Shown here in pieces: positions 44,206 through 52,212 of a DNA stretch of 64,000 nt. The position numbers were made by a program, and so were the translations under genes. Positions within the stretch are counted from its first letter, which is position 1, and each line of letters opens with the position of its first letter. The stretch is from Cupriavidus necator (GTDB lineage Bacteria > Pseudomonadota > Gammaproteobacteria > Burkholderiales > Burkholderiaceae), in contig CP074381.1 of assembly GCA_022041995.1 (NCBI GenBank), positions 2,294,001 to 2,358,000 of the forward strand, in the 5' to 3' direction. Under the pieces are notes generated by a model. The model did no database searches, was not told where the DNA came from, and saw only the letters and a program-made list of their open reading frames with translations.

Positions 44206-44997
44206 ATGAGAAAGACGATCGTTACCGCTGTTGCGCTGCTGACTGCCGCGCCGGTGATAGCCCAGTTGCCCGCGCCTGTCGCCGGGGTCTCGCCCACATT
44301 GTCGCGCGTAGCGCAATCGGGCGTTCTGCGCGTCTGCACGCCGGGTGACTACAAGCCCTTCAGTTTCATGAAGTCAGAAGGCGTGTACGAAGGGCTCGAC
44401 GTGGATTTGATGACCTCGCTGGCCAATTCTCTCGGCGCTAAACCGCAATTCGTCAAGACCGCGTGGGCTACGCTGATGCCTGACTTCGTCAGCGGCAAGT
44501 GCGATATCGGCGCTGGCGGCATCTCGGTGTCGCTGGAACGCCAGAAGCAGGCTTATTTCAGCGCGCCATACATGGTCAACGGCAAGACGCCTATCACCCG
44601 CTGCGAAAATGTGGCTCGTTTCCAGACCGTGGAGGCCATCGACCAGCCGAACGTGCGCGTCATTGCCAATCCCGGTGGCAGCAACGAGCGGTTCGCCCGC
44701 ACGCGCCTGTCCCAGGCGAAGTTGACCATTCACAAGGACAACCTTACGATTTTCGACGAGGTCATCAAAGGCAACGCAGACGTCTTCGTCACCGAGGCCG
44801 CCGAGGCCATCGTTCAGAGCAAGGCCCATCCTGAGCTTTGCGCCGTCAATCCCGACAAGCCGCTCCAGTACGCTGAAATGGGGTATCTGCTGCCGAATGG
44901 CGACGAGGTGTTCAAACGGTATGTCGACCAGTGGCTGCACCTCGCCAAAGCCGGCGGCGAATTCGACGCCCGCCGTGCGGCGTGGCTGGGAAAGTAG
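44206..44997 (+). CDS. Periplasmic PheC-like (cyclohexadienyl dehydratase / SBP_bac_3) protein
   Basis: A 263-residue exported protein of the solute-binding family 3 fold. The start at 44206 follows AAGGAAAGGCC. The signal peptide is about 20 residues (T-A-V-A-L-L-T-A-A-P-V-I-A-Q). The sequence L-R-V-C-T-P-G-D-Y-K-P-F-S-F and L-D-V-D-L-M-T-S-L, plus G-K-C-D-I-G-A-G-G-I-S, match periplasmic cyclohexadienyl dehydratase (PheC) and its amino-acid-binding relatives. The family turns prephenate or arogenate into phenylpyruvate or phenylalanine, but some members only bind amino acids. No transporter genes adjoin. Confidence 0.82.
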   Translation: MRKTIVTAVALLTAAPVIAQLPAPVAGVSPTLSRVAQSGVLRVCTPGDYKPFSFMKSEGVYEGLDVDLMTSLANSLGAKPQFVKTAWATLMPDFVSGKCDIGAGGISVSLERQKQAYFSAPYMVNGKTPITRCENVARFQTVEAIDQPNVRVIANPGGSNERFARTRLSQAKLTIHKDNLTIFDEVIKGNADVFVTEAAEAIVQSKAHPELCAVNPDKPLQYAEMGYLLPNGDEVFKRYVDQWLHLAKAGGEFDARRAAWLGK

Positions 44998-45345
44998 CAC
45001 CGAGGCGTGGGCTGTCCTGCCTCGGACGACTGACCATCAGATCCGTCTAGCGAGCACTTGGCTTGGGACACCAGATAAGGGCTCGTTATCGGACCTTATT
45101 GCCCGGGCCTGTCAACGCGCCCTCAGGCTCTTCCTGTCCCGCACGCTTCAGCTAACCGCTGTGGCCAGGGGAGCGACAGCGCAACGGCTGTAGCCTTCAA
45201 GCGCCATTCGCTCGCGCTTTCGCTCAGACGTTCTGGCGTCGGCTGTGCCCCCTCACCGGCCATCCGGTACTCTATGAGCCTTAACCTAGTCGCCCGCCTC
45301 TTCAACCGCTAAGGCAGGCTCCTGCACAGTCAACCGTTTGGCAGC
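44998..45345. other. Intergenic region without recognised genes
   Basis: About 350 bases between convergent genes. A short Arg/Glu-rich frame on the minus strand (45123-45305) has no domain and was not accepted. Confidence 0.5.
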
Positions 45346-46347
45346 TCACTTGATCCTCACGACGACCTTGCCCTTCGCGCGTCCCTGGGCCAAGTATTCA
45401 AGCGCTTCCTTCGCTTGCTCGAACGAAAAAACCTTGTCGATCACCGGACGAATGTGTTCCGACTCGAGGAGTCCTCCAATTTCGGCGAGTTGGGCGCCGT
45501 CGGGACGCACGAATAGAAACGAGTAAGTGACATCCTGCTTTCTTGCAAGGCGCATGATTTTTCGGCTCATCAAGCCGAACACGAACGTTAAAAAGAAATT
45601 CAGACGTCGTGCGCGTGCGAAGGCGGCGTCCAACGGGCCGATGAGCGAGACAACCTTGCTCCCTGGTTTGAGAATCCCGACGGCTTTCTCGATCGCATCG
45701 CCCCGCAGTGTACCGAGCACCACGTCGTAGCCGCGCAGCACTTTCTCGAATTCCTCCTTCTTATAATCAACCACCTCGTCTGCACCCAGCGTGGTGACCA
45801 GTGGGACATTGCCCGTGCTGGTGGTCGTTCCTACCTTGGCACCAAGGTACTTAGCTAGCTGGATCGCGAACGTGCCGATACCGCCCGAACCCGCAGGGAT
45901 GAACACCTTCTGGCCAGCTCGAACATTGGCGCGCTCCTTCAATGCTTGCCACGAGGTGAGGCCAACCATCGGAACGGAGGCGGCCTGCACAAAGTCGAGC
46001 TTGGCCGGCTTCGGTGCGGCAACGCTTTCCGGCACCGCTGCGAATTCGGCGATCGAGCCTCTGCCAAGATCGAAGAGGCTGGCAAAAACGGCATCGCCCG
46101 GCTTGAAACGCGTCACGCGACTACCGACCTCAACCACCACGCCGGCAATATCGCTGCCTAGCGTGGCCGGCATTTCGAACTTCAGGACGGGCTTGAACGT
46201 GCCCGCCGGAATCATGTTGTCGATTGGGTTCAACCCCGCCGCGTGGACTTGCACCAGCAGCTCATCAGCCTTTAACGTTGGGCGCGGAACGTCGGCGAAC
46301 TCGATCCCAGGTGACCTGCCATAGCGTTTGAATGTGAGTGCTTTCAT
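45346..46347 (-). CDS. NADP-dependent quinone-oxidoreductase-like MDR enzyme
   Basis: A 333-residue medium-chain dehydrogenase/reductase without zinc ligands. The N-terminal GroES-like domain has V-H-A-A-G-L-N-P-I-D and G-S-D-I-A-G-V-V. The Rossmann domain carries I-P-A-G-S-G-G-I-G-T-F-A-I-Q-L-A-K with the NADPH loop. It resembles zinc-independent quinone oxidoreductases that reduce enones or quinones. Last in a four-gene redox operon, 6 bases after the hydrolase. Confidence 0.9.
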   Translation of the reverse strand: MKALTFKRYGRSPGIEFADVPRPTLKADELLVQVHAAGLNPIDNMIPAGTFKPVLKFEMPATLGSDIAGVVVEVGSRVTRFKPGDAVFASLFDLGRGSIAEFAAVPESVAAPKPAKLDFVQAASVPMVGLTSWQALKERANVRAGQKVFIPAGSGGIGTFAIQLAKYLGAKVGTTTSTGNVPLVTTLGADEVVDYKKEEFEKVLRGYDVVLGTLRGDAIEKAVGILKPGSKVVSLIGPLDAAFARARRLNFFLTFVFGLMSRKIMRLARKQDVTYSFLFVRPDGAQLAEIGGLLESEHIRPVIDKVFSFEQAKEALEYLAQGRAKGKVVVRIK

Positions 46348-46353
46348 GTTGCT

Positions 46354-47217
46354 CTAACCAATGTGGGGGGCTGCCAGGAACGCCAGCGCCTTCGACACGA
46401 AGTCGGCGTGGTATTGAAAGATGCCGCCGTGCCCGGCGTCTTCGTAGATGACCAACTGCGCATGGGGAATGCGGCGGGCCATGTCGCGACTTAGTGTCGT
46501 GGGCACCATGATGTCGTTGTCGCCATTGGCGATCAGGACCGGCATGCGCAGGCCGGCGAGATCCTGCGGCACCTGCTGGCCCCAAGCCTTAATCGCCTTG
46601 AGCTGGCGCAAGAACGCGCGAGGTGTCGGTCCCCTGTCGCGATCGGCGTGGCGCTCCTTCAGTCTTTTCAGGAAGGCGCTTGCTGCCTGCCGGCCGTTGG
46701 CCGTAGCGGTGAAGAAGAGATAGGTCTTGGGGTCGCGTAGCGTCAGCAGGCCCTTGAGTATCAGCGGCCACGACACCGCACCGACACGATCGATGCCCTG
46801 ACCGCCCGCAGGACCCGTGCCGGTAAGGATGAGCTTGCGCACCAGGCCCGGCGCCTTCAGGGCCACGTCCTGCGCCACGAAGCCGCCAAGCGAAAAGCCG
46901 AGCAGATTGACTTGATCGAAACCCATCGCGCGGATCACCGCGATGGTGTCGCGTGCCATCTCGTCCACGGTCGCCGGCGCGGTGCCGCCGGATAAACCGA
47001 TTCCGCGATAGTCGATGGCAATAACGTGATGCTCACGAGCCAGGCCATCTACGATGCGCGGATCGAAGTTGTCCAGCACGGCGCCCCAGTGGTTGAGCAG
47101 GACCAGCGGGACACCGCCATGCTGTCCCAGTTCGCGGTAAGCGAATGTGGTTCCACCCGCCTTTACGAGGTTAGTCTGAGCGTCGACATAAGACGCCTGC
47201 AGCGCTTTGAAGGTCAT
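46354..47217 (-). CDS. Alpha/beta hydrolase
   Basis: A 287-residue alpha/beta hydrolase. Ser109 in L-L-G-F-S-L-G-G-F is the nucleophile, L-N-H-W-G-A the oxyanion strand, D-Y-R-G-I-G-L-S-G the strand-4 turn, and N-G-D-N-D the acid, with the catalytic His in E-D-A-G-H-G-G. It resembles the haloperoxidase/esterase-like group; substrate not assignable. It lies between an SDR and a quinone-oxidoreductase-like gene in the same operon. Confidence 0.9.
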   Translation of the reverse strand: MTFKALQASYVDAQTNLVKAGGTTFAYRELGQHGGVPLVLLNHWGAVLDNFDPRIVDGLAREHHVIAIDYRGIGLSGGTAPATVDEMARDTIAVIRAMGFDQVNLLGFSLGGFVAQDVALKAPGLVRKLILTGTGPAGGQGIDRVGAVSWPLILKGLLTLRDPKTYLFFTATANGRQAASAFLKRLKERHADRDRGPTPRAFLRQLKAIKAWGQQVPQDLAGLRMPVLIANGDNDIMVPTTLSRDMARRIPHAQLVIYEDAGHGGIFQYHADFVSKALAFLAAPHIG

Positions 47218-47259
47218 GGTCGATTCTCGTCGGGGGTGACGCCCCAGTCATTGTGGCGG

Positions 47260-48048
47260 TCAGGCTTCGGGCCGATAGCGTTCGGCCGCCTGGGCTTGTC
47301 GAATGTCCGATATGAGCCCTTGACGCGCGCCATCCAATGCGTCCCAGCGCGCCGCCACGTGGAGCGGCGGGATAGTCACGAGTTCGCGGCGATCGAAGCC
47401 GACCAGTGCCGCATCAACCAGTTCGCCGACTTCCATCACCTCGGGAAGCGTATTGACGTCGATGCCGGCGCGCCCCCATATTTCCGTGCGGGTCGCTGCC
47501 GGGAGCACCGCCTGCACGTAGACGCCGCTGGGCGACAACTCGAGGTTCAATCCCTGCGACAGGAACAGCACAAACGCCTTGGTGGCGCCGTAAATCGACA
47601 TGCCGAACTCGGGCGCGAAACCTACCACCGAGCCGATGTTGACGATTGCGCCGGTACCCGACTCCAGGAAGCGCGGAGCCGCGGCGGCTGCAAGCCGCGT
47701 AAGCGCCGTGGTGTTGAGCGTGATCAGGCGTTCGATGCCCTCGGCAGTCTGCTGCACGAAGCCGCCCGACTGAGCCATCCCGGCGTTGTTGATCAGGATG
47801 CCTATGCGAGCATCCTCGCGCAGACGAGTCTCGACCCCGGCAAGGTCGGCGGGCTGGGTGAGGTCGGCCAGCAGCACTTCCACGGCCACCCCACTTTCTT
47901 CACGCAGCCGCGCGGCCAGCGTGTCGAGGCGCGCCTTGTCGCGTGCAACCAGCACGAGGTCGTGGCCGCGGCGCGCGAAGCGCTCTGCGTAGGTGGCGCC
48001 GATGCCGGAGGAGGCGCCGGTGATGAGAACAGTCGGAAGCGTGGTCAT
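47260..48048 (-). CDS. SDR family NAD(P)-dependent oxidoreductase
   Basis: A 262-residue SDR. I-T-G-A-S-S-G-I-G is the cofactor loop, N-N-A-G-M-A the second motif, N-I-G-S-V-V-G the Ser strand and Y-G-A-T-K the Tyr/Lys pair; A-R-D-K-A-R after strand 2 fits NADP preference. The start at 48048 follows AAGGAAATC. It is second in the redox operon. Confidence 0.91.
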   Translation of the reverse strand: MTTLPTVLITGASSGIGATYAERFARRGHDLVLVARDKARLDTLAARLREESGVAVEVLLADLTQPADLAGVETRLREDARIGILINNAGMAQSGGFVQQTAEGIERLITLNTTALTRLAAAAAPRFLESGTGAIVNIGSVVGFAPEFGMSIYGATKAFVLFLSQGLNLELSPSGVYVQAVLPAATRTEIWGRAGIDVNTLPEVMEVGELVDAALVGFDRRELVTIPPLHVAARWDALDGARQGLISDIRQAQAAERYRPEA

Positions 48049-48100
48049 GAATGATTTCCTTTTCAAGGCGGTTCGGACGCGGACGCAAGCAGGGCGCGCC

Positions 48101-49182
48101 TCAGGCGGTGATGGACGGGTAATCGGTGTAGCCCGCAGCGCCGCCACCATAGAGCGTGGCGAAGTCGGGCTGGGCCAGCGGGGCGCCGGTCTTCAGGCGT
48201 TTGACCAGGTCGGGGTTGCTGATGAAGGCACGGCCGAAGGCGAACAGGTCTGCGTTGCCCTCGTTGAGCCTGGCGGTGGCGAGTTCCAGGTCGTAGCCGT
48301 TGTTGGCCAAATAGGTTTGCCTGAAGCGGCGGCGCAGCGCGTCGTAGTCAAACGGTGCGACATCGCGCGGGCCGCCGGTCGCGCCCTCGACCACGTGCAG
48401 GTAAACAATGCCCAGCGCGCTGAGCTGCCCGGCGATGTAGTCGTACTGCGGCTGAGGATCGCTGCTCGAAATGCCATTTGCCGGTGACACAGGCGAGATG
48501 CGCACACCGGTGCGATCGGCGCCGATTTCTTCCACCACTGCCGCGACGACTTCCAATAGCAGGCGCGCACGTTTCTCGATCGAGCCGCCGTAGGCGTCAG
48601 TGCGCTGGTTGGCCCCGTCTTTGACGAACTGCTCCAGCAGGTAGCCGTTGGCACCATGGATCTCCACGCCGTCGAAGCCGGCGGCCATGGCATTGGCCGC
48701 GGCTCGACGAAAATCGCCAACGATACCCGGCAGTTCATTGAGTTCGAGGGCGCGCGGCTGCGACACGTCGACAAAACCGTTGTTGACAAAGGTCTTCGTC
48801 GCCGCGCGGATGGCCGAAGGCGCGACCGGCGCAGCGCCGTCAGGCTGGACATCGACGTGCGAAACACGGCCGACGTGCCAGAGTTGCGCGAAGATGCGTC
48901 CCCCTTGGCATGCACAGCCTCGGTGACCTTGCGCCAGCCGGCGATTTGCTCGGGCGTGTACAGGCCCGGGGTGTCCTGATAGCCCTGAGCCTGGGCCGAC
49001 ACCTGAGTGGCCTCCGTGATGATCAGGCCGGCCGACGCGCGCTGGGCGTAGTAGGTGGCGGCCAGTTCGCTGGGTACCAGCCCCGCGCCTGCGCGATTGC
49101 GGGTCAGCGGCGCCATGACAAAACGATTGGCGAGTGTCAGGCGCCCAAGGGTGTAGGGCTCGAAAAGCGTCTTGTCGGTCAT
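48101..49182 (-). CDS. Old yellow enzyme family alkene reductase, single-base frameshift
   Basis: An FMN-dependent OYE/NemA-type reductase of about 360 residues that reduces activated C=C bonds or nitro groups with NAD(P)H. The start M-T-D-K-T-L-F-E-P, then N-R-F-V-M-A-P-L-T-R-N-R and A-S-A-G-L-I-I-T-E-A-T are the first FMN strands. The frame breaks at five C (48900-48904); six would give K-G-G-R-I-F-A-Q-L-W-H-V-G-R and join the rest with G-V-E-I-H-G-A-N-G-Y-L-L-E-Q-F and D-A-Y-G-G-S. The His/Asn substrate pair H-G-A-N is intact. First gene of an operon with a divergent TetR gene, a layout known for electrophile- or quinone-stress regulons. Confidence 0.9.
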
Positions 49183-49239
49183 ATTGCATCAGCCTCTGGT
49201 GTTGGAAATACGCTCAATGATGATGGTCGTAATCTTAAC

Positions 49240-49277
49240 TGTCAAGGTTTTGATGACGATTGACATCAATGTACAAT
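49240..49277. promoter_or_regulatory. Divergent OYE/TetR promoter region
   Basis: TGTCAA (49240-49245) and TTGACA (49260-49265) form an inverted repeat with a 14-base spacer, and TTGATG-N16-TACAAT (49250-49277) is a fair promoter towards the TetR gene. Repressor binding here would control both directions. Confidence 0.4.
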
Positions 49278-49314
49278 GGAGCCTTCGCAGACATGAACCC
49301 ATCGTGGTCAGGAA

Positions 49315-50064
49315 ATGAAGATCACCAAGGCACAGGCACAGGCCAACCGGGAGCACGTTGTCGCGACGGCGTCGAAGATCTTTCGGGAACGCGGCTACGA
49401 CGGGGTTGGCGTTGCCGATCTGATGGCCGCCGCCGGCTTCACCCACGGCGGCTTTTACAGACAGTTCCGCTCCAAGGCCGACCTGATGGCGGAATCGGCG
49501 GCCTGCGGCATCGCGCAAACGGTGGCACTAAGCGCGGGTGTAAGCGCGACCGAGTTCGTGCGGTATTACCTTTCTCGAGAGCACCGCGACACCCGCGCGA
49601 CCGGTTGCACGATGGCCGCACTAGGCGGGGATGCCGCGCGTCAGCCAGAAGAGGTTCGGACCGCGTTCGCGGCTGGCATTGAGAGCCTGCTGGCTGCGCT
49701 GAGGGCCGAGGACACTGTTTCGGACGGAGCCGATCCGGGTCGGGCGCGAGCCCGGTCCCTCGACACACTGGCGCACGCGGTGGGCGCCATCGTCATGTCG
49801 CGGGCCTGTCCGGACGACTCGCCGCTGGCCGACGAAATCCTGGCGGTTTGCCGTGACGCGATGCTCGCGTCACTGAGCGCGTCCACAACAGCAAACACTT
49901 CTTCGCATGACCGGCGCACTTCTGGCATTCAGCGACCGGCCGATCGCCAGAACCCCAGCGGGACAGCGCAAGCTGACCGCGAGGACGATAAAGAAGGCCA
50001 AATAGGCGGACACGACCTGCGTAGAGATAACTCCATGGCAGCGCTGCGCAGCCCATCTACATGA
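49315..50064 (+). CDS. TetR family regulator with atypical C-terminal extension
   Basis: A TetR protein of the AcrR/NemR-like group. The HTH (residues ~10-55) reads A-S-K-I-F-R-E-R-G-Y-D-G-V-G-V-A-D-L-M-A-A-A-G-F-T-H-G-G-F-Y-R, followed by the C-terminal domain with D-T-R-A-T-G-C-T-M-A-A-L-G, whose Cys is conserved in this subgroup. Homology ends near residue 192; the last ~57 residues are polar and low in structure and overlap a decayed transporter gene on the other strand, so the native stop was probably lost. It should repress the divergent OYE operon and respond to reactive electrophiles (inference). Confidence 0.86.
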   Translation: MKITKAQAQANREHVVATASKIFRERGYDGVGVADLMAAAGFTHGGFYRQFRSKADLMAESAACGIAQTVALSAGVSATEFVRYYLSREHRDTRATGCTMAALGGDAARQPEEVRTAFAAGIESLLAALRAEDTVSDGADPGRARARSLDTLAHAVGAIVMSRACPDDSPLADEILAVCRDAMLASLSASTTANTSSHDRRTSGIQRPADRQNPSGTAQADREDDKEGQIGGHDLRRDNSMAALRSPST

Positions 50065-50110
50065 AGCCGAGCAGGGCCGAGGCTGCGCCTGCCTTCTACG
50101 CGAACGGCGG
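49900..50110 (-). pseudogene. MFS (Bcr/CflA-like) efflux pump C-terminal remnant
   Basis: The minus strand reads K-A-G-A-A-S-A-L-L-G-F-M, a stop where Gln is expected, M-G-C-A-A, then in another frame G-V-I-S-T-Q-V-V-S-A-Y-L-A-F-F and V-L-A-I-G-R-S-L-N. These are the last membrane segments of a drug-efflux MFS protein. A further stop precedes K-A-G-A-A. Stops plus a frameshift mark a genuine pseudogene. Confidence 0.6.
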
Positions 50111-50405
50111 CTGCGGTGCCCAGCGGATGGACCTGCCCGTCCCTACCAGAAACACTGTCAGTACCGCCGAGAAGTAGTAGGCGTTCGCCCAGCCGCTGAT
50201 GAGCCGCCATAGACTTTAGCCATTTACTCGCGACTAACTTGGCTTGACAAGCGGCGGTTGCTAACTGGAAGCGGCCATTGCAGCGGGGCAATCTGAACGG
50301 CAGTTCGGGGTCAGTCAGCGACGCCCGGTAGTTCCCCATCGGGCGCGAGTTCTCGTTGACTAGCCTTTCTGAAGTTGTCGCGAACTTCGTCGCTCAAAGG
50401 TCATG

Positions 50406-50864
50406 TCATGTAGATGAGGATTCTGCGGCCTTGGCCAGCTTCACCATTGCCTTCCTTGCCGAACGAAGTTGTTCATCGCCCATGCGACGGGCGAGTTCTG
50501 CCTTGGCCCCATTCCACACCGGGAACGCATCGACCACGAGTTGACGCCCCAATGTCGTCAGAGCTAGCAGCTTTCTAGCGCGACCACGTCCGCCTGTAGC
50601 ACTAACCAAATCTCGGCTCTCCAGATTCTGAACATTTCGGCTCAGGGTAGTCGGATCGACCCCGGCACTATCGGCAAGATCGACGATCGTCGCCCCCTCG
50701 GCCGCACCGATCCCAACCAAGAGGCTGAATTGCTCGGCCGTCAGCCCGAGCGGCTTGAAGCAGGCATTGTAATAACGCGTGAGTGCACGCGCCGTTGCAC
50801 GAGCCTGGAAGCCCGGACACTCCGCTGCGACGTCCTTCAAAGAGTCTGGATCAAAACCGTTCAC
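50406..50864 (-). CDS. MarR family regulator
   Basis: A 152-residue winged-helix regulator. The GTG start at 50864 follows GAGGTAGAC. The DNA-binding region is L-T-A-E-Q-F-S-L-L-V-G-I-G, then I-V-D-L-A-D-S-A-G-V-D-P-T-T-L-S-R-N-V-Q-N-L-E (recognition helix) and G-R-G-R-A-R-K-L-L-A-L-T at the wing. It is divergent from a DUF1330 gene, and an 8-bp-arm palindrome lies between them. Confidence 0.88.
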   Translation of the reverse strand: MNGFDPDSLKDVAAECPGFQARATARALTRYYNACFKPLGLTAEQFSLLVGIGAAEGATIVDLADSAGVDPTTLSRNVQNLESRDLVSATGGRGRARKLLALTTLGRQLVVDAFPVWNGAKAELARRMGDEQLRSARKAMVKLAKAAESSST

Positions 50865-50894
50865 GTCTACCTCCTTGACAGCCCTATCCTCGCA

Positions 50895-50916
50895 TAATAA
50901 TGTATATGCATTATTA
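50895..50916. promoter_or_regulatory. Candidate MarR operator
   Basis: TAATAATG and CATTATTA form a perfect inverted repeat around the 6-base spacer TATATG, in the 63-base divergent gap between the MarR and DUF1330 genes. Size and AT-richness fit a MarR dimer site controlling both. Confidence 0.65.
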
Positions 50917-50927
50917 GTGGAGGCACG

Positions 50928-51221
50928 ATGCCAGCATACGTACACGTCAACCTACGCGTCATCGATTCCGCCAAGCAGGCCGCGCTCGCTCCACGCTTTC
51001 AGGCGGCGCTAATAGAGGCGGGCGGGAAGATCCTACATTTCGGTCCTGTTGCGCAGATTCTAGAGGGGGATGAGGTGCCTCTGCCGATGGCCGGCGTGTT
51101 TGAGTTTCCGACTCTCGCCCAAGCGCTAGCTTTCTACAATTCCGAGAGGTATGCGCCGATCAAGGCCGAACGTCGGGAAGCCCAGCAAGCGCGGATGTTC
51201 ATAGTCGAAACGCGCTCGTGA
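50928..51221 (+). CDS. DUF1330 domain protein
   Basis: A 97-residue dimeric alpha/beta-barrel type protein of the DUF1330 family. The start follows GGAGGCACG. It shows Y-V-H-V-N-L-R-V-I-D as first strand, the G-G-K-I-L-H-F-G loop, and the family end F-Y-N-S-E-R-Y-A-P-I-K-A-E-R. Function unknown; the divergent MarR gene probably controls it in response to a small phenolic or oxidant. Confidence 0.88.
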   Translation: MPAYVHVNLRVIDSAKQAALAPRFQAALIEAGGKILHFGPVAQILEGDEVPLPMAGVFEFPTLAQALAFYNSERYAPIKAERREAQQARMFIVETRS

Positions 51222-51378
51222 GTGACCGCTTTCGGAAGGCATGGCGGTCGGGAATGGGTCGCGAAAAGACGATCGAAGGAGCGGCCGAGAATCCTTGTGG
51301 TGCAGCAGCAGTCTCCGCCCACCGAAACATGTAGCCGGCAACAACTGGGAAGACGGTACCGTGCGTATTTCGGTGATT

Positions 51379-51416
51379 GTGACCGCCGATTCCGGCCTCG
51401 TGACCAGGGATTCCGG
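51379..51416. repeat. Two 17-bp direct repeats with 21-bp period, IS21-end-like
   Basis: GTGACCGCCGATTCCGG (51379-51395) and GTGACCAGGGATTCCGG (51400-51416) are followed by a poorer third copy near 51423. Serial repeats of this kind with TTCCGG are found at the ends of IS21-type elements, so this may be a leftover end. No transposase is present in the 318-base gap 51222-51539. Confidence 0.4.
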
Positions 51417-51539
51417 TTTATCGTGATCGCAGTGTCCCCGCGGTTTCCGGTCTTTGATGCAGATCCTAGGGTTACGCGTCGCGCCCTCTATACTTAAATT
51501 GGGTTCAGGAGATGCCGCGTCCAGAAGCAAGGGGATGAT

Positions 51540-52112
51540 ATGCAAACGCCGGCAGCGAGAAAAGCCGTACTGGTCATCCATAAGGAGCATCAGCAGCTAT
51601 CGATGGTCATCACTGGTATGCAATGCCTTGTCAAATTGCTCGGTGCCGGCGTAGATGTGCCTAGGCCAGTGATGTTTCGGTCCATGCTGTTTTACATTAG
51701 CGAATATCCGGAGAAGCTACATCATCCCAAGGAAGAGCGCTATCTGTTCGCGCGCTTGCGGCACCGTGCTAACGACCTCGATAAAACCATCGACGAGCTA
51801 GAGGAACAGCACGCTCAGGGCAAAGCGCGGATGCGAGACATTGAACATGCGTTCACACGATACGAGCTGGCTGGCGAGTCCGCGCTCCCGGTGTTGCGCG
51901 AGATGGTCGACGAATACGCTGCGTTCTCCGCAAATCACAGGCGTCTGGAAGAAGAGGTGATTCTGCCTGCCGCGCGTCAATGGCTCGCGGAGGAGGACTG
52001 GAAGGAACTGGCTGAGGCGTTTGGCTCAAACCGCGATCCGTTTGGCGGCATCAAGGAGGCAGATTTCGGCCGCCTCTTTGCAATGATCGTCAGGACCATA
52101 AGGGAACATTAG
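51540..52112 (+). CDS. Hemerythrin-domain protein
   Basis: A 190-residue four-helix-bundle protein of the hemerythrin HHE type. Candidate iron ligands are in I-H-K-E-H near residue 14, L-H-H-P-K-E-E-R near residue 62 and N-H-R-R-L-E-E-E near residue 140, the usual H-x-x-x-E spacing. Start after AGGGGATGAT. Such proteins bind oxygen or NO or repair iron centres. It precedes a kinase-like gene and lies near USP and nitroreductase remnants, a low-oxygen/stress context. Confidence 0.9.
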   Translation: MQTPAARKAVLVIHKEHQQLSMVITGMQCLVKLLGAGVDVPRPVMFRSMLFYISEYPEKLHHPKEERYLFARLRHRANDLDKTIDELEEQHAQGKARMRDIEHAFTRYELAGESALPVLREMVDEYAAFSANHRRLEEEVILPAARQWLAEEDWKELAEAFGSNRDPFGGIKEADFGRLFAMIVRTIREH

Positions 52113-52212
52113 GTCAGAGCGCAGCGAGAACGAACCGGCAGGCGGAAGTTGCGAGCCGAGGCAGCAGTTGAAGGGCTATCACAACAACGAAACGGAGCAC
52201 GCGACAAGGGAC

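Noticed and set aside
45123..45305. 60-residue Arg/Glu-rich frame as a gene
   Set aside because: No domain, no ribosome site, and it lies in a convergent intergenic gap.
49240..49265. TTGACA at 49260 as the -35 of the TetR promoter
   Set aside because: The only good -10 (TACAAT) lies 6 bases away, far too close; TTGATG at 49250 fits better.
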